Positions 17,108 to 22,594 of a DNA stretch of 64,000 nt are shown here, piece after piece (the first letter of the stretch is position 1; each line of letters opens with the position of its first letter). The position numbers were made by a program, and so were the translations under genes. The notes under the pieces are model-generated. The model had not been told where the DNA came from and ran no database searches. It was given only the letters and a program-made list of their open reading frames with translations. Source of the DNA: an uncultured Spirochaetales bacterium (lineage in GTDB: Bacteria; Spirochaetota; Spirochaetia; Sphaerochaetales; Sphaerochaetaceae); assembly GCA_949285785.1 (NCBI GenBank), contig CASEAG010000038.1:27071-91070 (forward strand), written 5' to 3'.

Positions 17108-17135
17108 ATTATAGCACAATCCCTCACCCTGATAA
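17108..17135 (-). promoter_or_regulatory. Promoter of the lipoprotein / outer-membrane protein operon
   Basis: On the minus strand TTATCA (17135-17130), a 16-base spacer and a perfect TATAAT (17113-17108), 22 bases before the ATG at 17085. Confidence 0.65.
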
Positions 17136-17154
17136 GCCTCCCCCGGGGCTTTTG

Positions 17155-17406
17155 TCAGGCTTTCGAGATCTTTTCCTCATACAGATCGTCAAGCGTCCTG
17201 ATCTCCTTGTCCAGCGGAGAGAAGTCATACATGTCCTCCATGCTGAAATCGAGGACACGGGACAGCTTGTATGCCAAAGACAGCGATGGGGAGAAGACCC
17301 CCTTCTCTATCGAGATGATCGTCTGTCTGCTGACACCACAGCAGTAGGCCAGCTCGCTCTGTGTCATACGTCTCTTGATTCTTAGTGCCTTGACAAGATT
17401 GTTCAT
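17155..17406 (-). CDS. Small XRE-family transcriptional regulator
   Basis: 83 residues, nearly all a helix-turn-helix domain: LVKALRIKRRMTQSELAYCCGVSRQTIISIEKG (4-36) has the Cro/CI pattern with MTQSELAYCCGVSRQTI as helices 2-3. The acidic tail (DKEIRTLDDLYEEK) has no ligand-binding domain. It resembles the short YozG-like regulators. A -10 box ends eight bases before the ATG with no Shine-Dalgarno, so a leaderless transcript is predicted. Target genes are unknown; ppdK ends just upstream, separated by a terminator. Confidence 0.85.
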   Translation of the reverse strand: MNNLVKALRIKRRMTQSELAYCCGVSRQTIISIEKGVFSPSLSLAYKLSRVLDFSMEDMYDFSPLDKEIRTLDDLYEEKISKA

Positions 17407-17414
17407 ATGCTAGA

Positions 17415-17443
17415 AGTAAAATGCCCTTTAGAGATTTTGTCAA
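17415..17443 (-). promoter_or_regulatory. Promoter of the XRE gene, leaderless geometry
   Basis: On the minus strand TTGACA (17443-17438), a 17-base spacer and TTTACT (17420-17415), then eight bases to the ATG at 17406. Transcription would start at or next to the A of the ATG. Confidence 0.65.
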
Positions 17444-17466
17444 TTTAGTTTGACCAGATCATTTGT

Positions 17467-17502
17467 AAAAAATGGACGTATCGGAGGCTTTCCGATACGT
17501 CC
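17467..17502 (-). terminator. Strong terminator after ppdK
   Basis: A perfect 12-bp stem GGACGTATCGGA/TCCGATACGTCC with a five-base loop, followed on the minus strand by A and TTTTTT. Confidence 0.9.
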
Positions 17503-17527
17503 AGATCCATCTGAGGAGGAATCGACC

Positions 17528-20236
17528 CTATTTCTCCTTTCTCGCAGCAATCGCTGCCTGGGCGGCTGCAAGGCGGGCGATAGGCACCCTGAAGGGTGAA
17601 CAGGAGACGTAGTTGAGAGGGATGTCCTGGCAGAACCTGATGGTCTTGGGATCACCACCATGCTCTCCGCAGATTCCCAGCTTGATGTCGGGTCTGACGG
17701 AACGTCCGAGCTGTGAGGCCATCCTGACGAGCTTTCCGACGCCTCCGACGTCGATCGTGGCAAACGGATCGTATTCATAGAACTGCTTGTCCGGATCGTT
17801 GACGTAGTGTGTCAGGAAGCTTGCCGCATCGTCACGGGAGAAGCCGCAGGTCATCTGCGTCAGGTCGTTGGTGCCGAAGCTGAAGAACTCGGCCTCCTTG
17901 GCGATCTCGTCGGCGGTGATCGCGGCACGCGGGACCTCGATCATCGTTCCAATCTTGTACTCGATCTTGAGGCTCTGCTCCTCGAAGACCTTGTCGATGA
18001 CCTTGAGGGCCTTCTCCTTGCAGAAGATGAACTCCTTGTCGATGCCGACAAGAGGAATCATGATCTCGGGCTTCACATCATAGCCCTCTCTCTTGGCCTG
18101 GATGGCGGCCTCGATGATCGCCCTGACCTGCATCTCGAGGATTTCGGGATAGACGACGGCGAGGCGGCAGCCGCGGAAGCCGAGCATCGGGTTGAACTCA
18201 TGATGCTTCGCGATCTTCTGGCTGAGCTCCTCGACGCTCATGCCGAGCTGGAGAGCGGTCTCATGACGGGTCGTGCTGTCGTTGGGCAGGAACTCGTGCA
18301 GAGGCGGATCGAGCAGGCGGATCGTGACAGGAAGACCGTTGAGCGCCTTGAAGATCTCGTAGAAGTCGCCTCTCTGCATCGGAAGAAGCTCGGCAAGCGC
18401 CTGCTCCCTGGCTCCGAGCGTGTCGGCAAGGATCATCTTCCTCATGGAGAGGATCCTGTTTCCACCGAAGAACATGTGCTCGGTGCGGCACAGTCCGATG
18501 CCTTCGGCTCCCAGAAGCACAGCGTAGTGTGCATCCTTCGGGGTGTCGGCATTGGTCCTGACTCCCATGGTCTTGATCTCGTTCACGTAGCCCATGAACT
18601 TCTTGTAGTTCTGGTACAGAAGGCTCTCGCTCTCCCTCATGGTTCCATCGAGCACCTGCATGATCTCGCTGGGCTTGACGGGGATCTTCTGGGTGTATAC
18701 GGCACCGGTGAATCCGTCGATGGCCATGTAGTCGCCTTCCTTGAGCTTGACACCGTTGACCTCGAGCGTCTTCTGGAGCTCGTTGACATGGATCTCGCCG
18801 CATCCGGAGACGCAGGGGCAGCCCATGCCACGGGCGACGACCGCCGCATGGCTCGTCATGCCTCCACGGCAGGTGACGACACCGCGGCTGACCGCCATTC
18901 CACCGATATCCTCGGGACTCGTCTCCTCCCTGACGAGGATGACGTCCTTGCCCTCAGCAGAAGCCTCCTCCGCAGCCTTGGCCGTGAAGTAGATCTGTCC
19001 GCAGGCACCTCCCGGGCTTGCTGCAAGTCCGGTGGTAGCGACCTTGTAGCCCAAGTCGCGGATGATCTTGTTGTCGAGAATCGGGGCGAAGAGCTTGTTG
19101 AACTCCTGTGCAGGGACTCTGGAGACGGCGGTCTCCTTGTCAATCAGGCCCTCGTCCACCATCTCGACCTGGCTTCTGAGCCAGGAGAAGATAGTCCTCT
19201 TACCGCTTCTGGTCTGGAGCATGTAAAGCTTGCCTTCCTGGATGGTGAACTCAATGTCCTGCATGTCATGATAGTGCTTCTCGAGAGTCTGGCGGATGTC
19301 GCACAGCTGCTTGTAGACTTCAGGATTGACCTTTGCAAGCGTCTCGATGGACTGGGGAGTCCTGATGCCTGCGACGACGTCCTCGCCCTGAGCGTTCATG
19401 AGGAACTCGCCGAAGAACCTGTTCTCACCGCTGGAGGGATCGCGCGTGAACGCGACGCCTGTTCCGGAGGTATCGCCCATGTTGCCGAAGACCATCGACT
19501 GGACGTTGACGGCGGTGCCAAGCAGGCCACGGATATCGTTCATGAGACGGTACTTGATCGCCCTCTCGTTGTTCCACGAGTTGAAGACCGCATCGATCGT
19601 CTTGAACAGCTGGTATTCGGGATCGGTCGGGAACTCCTCGCCGGTGAACTTCCTGTAGACGATCTTGTAGCGCTTGATGACCTCCTTGAGGTTCTCGATG
19701 TCAAGCTCGGTGTCAAAGACCTTGCCGTTCTCGTCCTTTACAGACTGGAGGACACGCTCGAACTCCGCATGGGGAACACCCATGACGACGTCGCCGAACA
19801 TCTGGATGAAGCGGCGGTAGCTGTCCCAGGCGAACCTCTCGTTGCCGGTCTTCTGGATGAGCGCCTCGAGTGAGTCGGGATTGAGGCCGAGGTTGAGGAC
19901 GGTGTCCATCATGCCTGGCATGGACTGGGCGGCACCGGAACGCACGGATACGAGAAGAGGATTCTTCTTGTCACCGAGCTTTGCACCCATGAGCTTCTCG
20001 AGCCTGGCGAGGTTTGCAAGGACCTCCTCCTTGAGCCCTTCCGGATAGGCCTTGTGGGCGTCGAAATAGGCACAGGCCTCGGTCGTGATGGTGAAGCCGG
20101 GAGGAACGGGAAGACCGATGCTGGTCATGTCGGCCAGATTGGCGCCCTTTCCACCAAGCAGATGCTTCATGTCGGCACGGCCCTCGGTCTGGCCTGCACC
20201 GAAGAAATAGACATACTTCGTTTTTTCCTTCTTCAT
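17528..20236 (-). CDS. ppdK: Pyruvate, phosphate dikinase
   Basis: Interconverts pyruvate, ATP and Pi with phosphoenolpyruvate, AMP and PPi. From MKKEKTKYVYFFGAGQTEG the protein is 902 residues, matching the family's 870-900. The nucleotide-binding domain opens with GGKGANLADM. The phosphohistidine motif is GGMTSHAAVVARGMGCPCVSGC in the middle. The C-terminal PEP/pyruvate barrel ends with FGTNDLTQMTCGFSRDDAA and GICGEHGGDP. The ATG has no strong Shine-Dalgarno of its own but overlaps the stop of an 11-codon upstream ORF that does. In spirochaetes and other anaerobes PPDK often supports PPi-linked glycolysis or gluconeogenesis. Confidence 0.95.
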   Translation of the reverse strand: MKKEKTKYVYFFGAGQTEGRADMKHLLGGKGANLADMTSIGLPVPPGFTITTEACAYFDAHKAYPEGLKEEVLANLARLEKLMGAKLGDKKNPLLVSVRSGAAQSMPGMMDTVLNLGLNPDSLEALIQKTGNERFAWDSYRRFIQMFGDVVMGVPHAEFERVLQSVKDENGKVFDTELDIENLKEVIKRYKIVYRKFTGEEFPTDPEYQLFKTIDAVFNSWNNERAIKYRLMNDIRGLLGTAVNVQSMVFGNMGDTSGTGVAFTRDPSSGENRFFGEFLMNAQGEDVVAGIRTPQSIETLAKVNPEVYKQLCDIRQTLEKHYHDMQDIEFTIQEGKLYMLQTRSGKRTIFSWLRSQVEMVDEGLIDKETAVSRVPAQEFNKLFAPILDNKIIRDLGYKVATTGLAASPGGACGQIYFTAKAAEEASAEGKDVILVREETSPEDIGGMAVSRGVVTCRGGMTSHAAVVARGMGCPCVSGCGEIHVNELQKTLEVNGVKLKEGDYMAIDGFTGAVYTQKIPVKPSEIMQVLDGTMRESESLLYQNYKKFMGYVNEIKTMGVRTNADTPKDAHYAVLLGAEGIGLCRTEHMFFGGNRILSMRKMILADTLGAREQALAELLPMQRGDFYEIFKALNGLPVTIRLLDPPLHEFLPNDSTTRHETALQLGMSVEELSQKIAKHHEFNPMLGFRGCRLAVVYPEILEMQVRAIIEAAIQAKREGYDVKPEIMIPLVGIDKEFIFCKEKALKVIDKVFEEQSLKIEYKIGTMIEVPRAAITADEIAKEAEFFSFGTNDLTQMTCGFSRDDAASFLTHYVNDPDKQFYEYDPFATIDVGGVGKLVRMASQLGRSVRPDIKLGICGEHGGDPKTIRFCQDIPLNYVSCSPFRVPIARLAAAQAAIAARKEK

Positions 20237-20268
20237 CTTGAAACACGGCACATGGCAGGTCCTGCCAT
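20233..20268 (-). CDS. Putative 11-residue leader peptide overlapping the ppdK start
   Basis: A short ORF (MAGPAMCRVSR) with AAGGAGG five bases before its ATG, the best ribosome-binding site near ppdK. Its TGA overlaps the ppdK ATG as ATGA, the usual arrangement for translational coupling. The first codons also form a perfect 17-base palindrome (20252-20268). It may feed ribosomes onto ppdK or act as a regulatory leader; it is too short for any homology argument. Confidence 0.45.
   Translation of the reverse strand: MAGPAMCRVSR
20252..20268. promoter_or_regulatory. 17-bp palindrome in the ppdK leader
   Basis: ATGGCAGG-T-CCTGCCAT, eight perfect pairs around one base, covering the start of the leader peptide. 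It could be a protein operator or an mRNA hairpin that occludes the ribosome-binding site. Confidence 0.45.
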
Positions 20269-20305
20269 GTTGTCCTCCTTTCTGGGATAATTTGTTCAGT
20301 CGCAA

Positions 20306-20322
20306 GGCATGTCGGACATGCC
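20306..20322. promoter_or_regulatory. 17-bp palindrome at the ppdK transcription start
   Basis: GGCATGTC-G-GACATGCC, eight perfect pairs, at about +4 to +20 of the predicted transcript. Centre-to-centre distance to the other two palindromes is 54 and 56 bp. Confidence 0.5.
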
Positions 20323-20332
20323 GTACAGATTC

Positions 20333-20360
20333 ATTCTATCAAATCCTGTGGGATAGTCAA
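20333..20360 (-). promoter_or_regulatory. ppdK promoter
   Basis: On the minus strand TTGACT (20360-20355), a 16-base spacer and TAGAAT (20338-20333). The predicted start is near 20326, giving a leader of about 90 bases. Confidence 0.7.
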
Positions 20361-20361
20361 T

Positions 20362-20378
20362 TGCTTGCCGAGCAAGCA
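20362..20378. promoter_or_regulatory. 17-bp palindrome immediately upstream of the ppdK -35
   Basis: TGCTTGC-CGA-GCAAGCA, seven pairs, beginning one base upstream of the -35. Position suits an activator or repressor site. It shares the pattern nGCnTGnCG with the palindrome at 20306-20322. Confidence 0.5.
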
Positions 20379-20484
20379 CTTACAACATGATTCTTAATCA
20401 AGGCGGGACAGTAAGTCCTTAGGATGGAAGCAGTTAGGTCGACCCTTGTCAATAATGGAATGAGGTTTCATTTCCGGCACGCTG

Positions 20485-20526
20485 AAAAAAGTGGACACAG
20501 GAGACTTCATCCAGTCCCCTGTGCCC
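20485..20526 (-). terminator. Terminator after the RpoS-like gene
   Basis: A 14-bp stem (20526-20513 with 20506-20493) including two G-T wobbles on the transcribed strand, six-base loop, then AC and TTTTTT. Confidence 0.8.
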
Positions 20527-20551
20527 ATCCTCCTGCAATGCGGATGATCCG

Positions 20552-21427
20552 TCATGCGGTATAGCTCTCGAGCAGCTTCGCCCTACCGGGCTGCTTCAGT
20601 CTCTCGAGCGCCCTCTTCTCGATCTGGCGGATCCTCTCCTTGGTGAGGTTGTACAGCTCTCCGATCTCCTTCAGGCTCATGGGAGCCGTGTCGTTCAGGC
20701 CGAAGCGCAGCGTTATGATGTCGCGCTCCTTGTCGCTGAGCGTCGCGAGAACCTTGTCGATATCCTCCTTCAGGCACTTCTGCATGGCCAGCTCCTCGGG
20801 TCCGAAGCCATCGTCCTCGATGAAGTCCCCGAGCTTGCTTGAAGAGGGGTCCGATCCGTTTGCGACCGGTGCATCGAACGAGACCGTCTCGCGGGAGATC
20901 GCCAGAAGTTCGCCGACGAGCGTACTGTCGAGTCCCGCCTCCTTCGCGATCTCCTCGATGCTCACCTCTCCGCTTGCGGAGGAATGCATGAGGTTCTTCT
21001 GGGCCTTCTGGATCTGGAAGAGCTCGTTGGCCCTGTTCAGAGGCAGTCTGACCGCCCTGCTCTTCTCGCAGATCGCCTTCATTATGGACTGTCTAATCCA
21101 CCAGACGGCGTAGGAGATGAAGTGGTATCCCTTGTCGGGCTCGAACTTGTCCAGAGCTATCAGCAGACCGATGTTGCCCTCGTCGATGAGGTCCTCCAGA
21201 GGCAGTCCCTGTCCCTGGTACTTCTTGGCCACCGCCACGACGAAGCGGAGGTTGGAGCTGATGAGCCTCTCTCTTGCCTTCTCGTCACCCTTCTGGGCCC
21301 TCACTGCCAGGGCATACTCCTCGTCATGGTCGATCAGAGGAACCCTGTTGATCTCCTTGAGGTAGATCGAGAGGACATCCTTGTCGTCTTCCATGTTCAC
21401 TGTGTCGTTGAGCATCTTCCTTGACAT
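20552..21427 (-). CDS. RpoS-like group 2 sigma-70 factor
   Basis: 291 residues, an alternative sigma-70 that lacks the long N-terminal region of a primary RpoD. Region 1.2 is DVLSIYLKEINRVPLI. Regions 2.1-2.4 cover ERLISSNLRFVVAVAKKYQGQGLPLEDLIDEGNIGL through YAVWWIRQSIMKAI. Region 3 follows LPLNRANELFQIQKAQ. Region 4.2 is LKEIGELYNLTKERIRQIEKRALERLK, a complete helix-turn-helix. GGAG precedes the ATG. The gene has a sigma-54-type promoter and two upstream palindromes, the arrangement expected if it is the spirochaetal RpoS controlled by RpoN. I therefore favour RpoS over a housekeeping factor, although sequence alone does not exclude a SigA-like role. It is monocistronic with a strong terminator. 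Confidence 0.88.
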   Translation of the reverse strand: MSRKMLNDTVNMEDDKDVLSIYLKEINRVPLIDHDEEYALAVRAQKGDEKARERLISSNLRFVVAVAKKYQGQGLPLEDLIDEGNIGLLIALDKFEPDKGYHFISYAVWWIRQSIMKAICEKSRAVRLPLNRANELFQIQKAQKNLMHSSASGEVSIEEIAKEAGLDSTLVGELLAISRETVSFDAPVANGSDPSSSKLGDFIEDDGFGPEELAMQKCLKEDIDKVLATLSDKERDIITLRFGLNDTAPMSLKEIGELYNLTKERIRQIEKRALERLKQPGRAKLLESYTA

Positions 21428-21455
21428 CTTCGTTTTCTCCTATGCCACTATTTCA

Positions 21456-21472
21456 AGCAATAGGCGTGCCAA
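21456..21472 (-). promoter_or_regulatory. Sigma-54 promoter of the RpoS-like gene
   Basis: The minus strand reads TTGGCACG-CCTA-TTGCT, matching the -24/-12 consensus TGGCACG-N4-TTGCW at every conserved position, with GG and GC separated by the required spacing. Transcription would start near 21446, giving a leader of about 19 bases that contains the GGAG ribosome-binding site. No sigma-70 promoter of comparable quality is visible in this intergenic region. Confidence 0.85.
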
Positions 21473-21545
21473 CACTGTCAGGCAGGAAAATGCACGGTTT
21501 CGGTGCAGATATGACAATGGAAAGGAATTGAAAACGGCATCATAC

Positions 21546-21560
21546 GTGTCATAATGACAC
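21546..21560. promoter_or_regulatory. Proximal 15-bp palindrome, candidate enhancer site
   Basis: GTGTCAT-A-ATGACAC, seven perfect pairs, centred about 107 bases upstream of the predicted sigma-54 transcription start. It shares its outer GTGTCA/TGACAC arms with the distal site 40 bp away. Confidence 0.7.
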
Positions 21561-21585
21561 ACACATCGGCAATTCAGATCTTTCG

Positions 21586-21600
21586 GTGTCATTTTGACAC
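21586..21600. promoter_or_regulatory. Distal 15-bp palindrome, candidate enhancer site
   Basis: GTGTCA-TTT-TGACAC, six perfect pairs, centred about 147 bases upstream of the sigma-54 start and 40 bp (close to four helical turns) from the proximal copy. It ends 11 bases before the 3' end of the unknown gene at 21612. Confidence 0.7.
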
Positions 21601-21611
21601 GAAGTGCGGAT

Positions 21612-21995
21612 TCATGCGGTGAGGAACGGTGTCCTTTTTTCCCTGAAATCGATCCTGAGGCCCTTTAGAAGGTTCCACTCGCCATCCGCATGGACCGCGA
21701 ACGGACTCTCCTCCAGGGAGATCTTCATCTGCCGGAAGGTGTCTTTGATGAGGTCGCAGACCTCGTCGCCTTCGCACAGCGGAATCGAGAAGTCCCGCCG
21801 CCCGGTGAGATACACCCTGAACTGGTAGTCGAAGAAACTCGAGAACTCGATGTCGAAGAAGCCGCTGCAGGTGCATCTGAGATAGAAGCCCTTCACATAG
21901 CAGGAGATGCAGGACTCCAGGTCGCCCTCCTGGGCCGCCTGTCGCGCCTTCTTGAGATAGATGAGACTGTTGAGCCTTCTGATATCCATCGCCAT
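21612..21995 (-). CDS. Conserved-looking protein of unknown function upstream of the RpoS-like gene
   Basis: 127 residues from MAMDIRRLNSLIYLKKARQAAQ; the ATG two codons later or an upstream start are possible because no strong Shine-Dalgarno is visible. The N-terminal part looks like a helical hairpin (KKARQAAQEGDLESCISCYVKGFYLRCTCSG) with four cysteines in a C-x2-C-x8-C-x-C pattern. A segment alternating aromatic and charged residues follows (FFDIEFSSFFDYQFRVYL). No family is recognised. It is transcribed towards the RpoS-like gene, but the enhancer palindromes and sigma-54 promoter lie between them. Confidence 0.6.
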   Translation of the reverse strand: MAMDIRRLNSLIYLKKARQAAQEGDLESCISCYVKGFYLRCTCSGFFDIEFSSFFDYQFRVYLTGRRDFSIPLCEGDEVCDLIKDTFRQMKISLEESPFAVHADGEWNLLKGLRIDFREKRTPFLTA

Positions 21996-22171
21996 CTCTT
22001 CCCTGTGACCTAGAAATAACAATGCAGAAGGCCATCGGCAAGAGGTCGACGATGAATTTTGTGCACACTGTTACCTTTTTTCGCACCGTGTGGGGAGGCA
22101 GGCATCGTGACACGGGGCGGAAGACATTCCATGGACGAGTGGTCGAGATCGAAATGCACGATGCGGACATC

Positions 22172-22201
22172 TTGCCGATTCCCCTCTCCTTTGGCTATAT
22201 T
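22172..22201 (+). promoter_or_regulatory. groES promoter
   Basis: TTGCCG (22172-22177), an 18-base spacer and TATATT (22196-22201); predicted start near 22208. Confidence 0.55.
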
Positions 22202-22208
22202 ACACAAT

Positions 22209-22225
22209 GTTGCCGACACGGCAAC
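22209..22225. promoter_or_regulatory. Operator-like palindrome at the groES transcription start
   Basis: GTTGCCG-ACA-CGGCAAC, seven perfect pairs around three bases, covering about +1 to +17. It is not a CIRCE element (TTAGCACTC-N9-GAGTGCTAA). Its position suits a repressor. Confidence 0.5.
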
Positions 22226-22260
22226 CACTACAGGCAATCAATAGAGGAGAGAAAAGACAT

Positions 22261-22524
22261 ATGAAGATCATTCCTTTGAACGACAGGGTCCTGGTCAGAA
22301 GCGCAGAGGCCGAGGAGAAGACCGCAAGCGGACTCTACATCCCTCAGACCAGCCAGGAGAAGACACAGATCGCCGAGGTCATCGCGATCGGCGACAGCGA
22401 GGACATCAAGGTCAAGGCCGGCCAGAAGATCCTCCATGACAAGTATGCAGGCACCGCCGTCAAGGCAGATGGAGTCGACTATCTCATCCTTGCAGCCGCC
22501 GACATCCTTGCCGTGATCGAGTAA
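22261..22524 (+). CDS. groES: Co-chaperonin GroES
   Basis: The 10-kDa heptameric lid of the GroEL chaperonin. 87 residues from MKIIPLNDRVLVRS, with AGAGGAGAG upstream; an in-frame upstream ATG is rejected. The mobile loop region is EEKTASGLYIPQTSQEKTQ (about 17-35), and VKADGVDYLILAAADILAVIE is the usual C-terminus. No groEL follows: the next gene is convergent dinG, so groES stands alone here. Confidence 0.95.
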   Translation: MKIIPLNDRVLVRSAEAEEKTASGLYIPQTSQEKTQIAEVIAIGDSEDIKVKAGQKILHDKYAGTAVKADGVDYLILAAADILAVIE

Positions 22525-22551
22525 GGACCATCGCTCTACATCGGATTGAAA

Positions 22552-22588
22552 GGACGGCATCCTGTTCAGGCAGGGTGCCGTCTCTCTT
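22552..22588 (+). terminator. Terminator after groES
   Basis: GACGGCATCCTG pairs with CAGGGTGCCGTC across TTCAGG, followed by a T/C-rich tract. It sits between convergent groES and dinG and could serve both. Confidence 0.65.
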
Positions 22589-22594
22589 TCATCG

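Noticed and set aside
17807..19873. A 688-codon plus-strand open frame
   Set aside because: It is antisense to ppdK, which has all expected motifs; the frame has no ribosome-binding site or recognisable domain.
22209..22225. groES palindrome as a CIRCE element
   Set aside because: CIRCE has nine-base arms with a nine-base spacer and a different sequence; this site has seven-base arms with three bases between.
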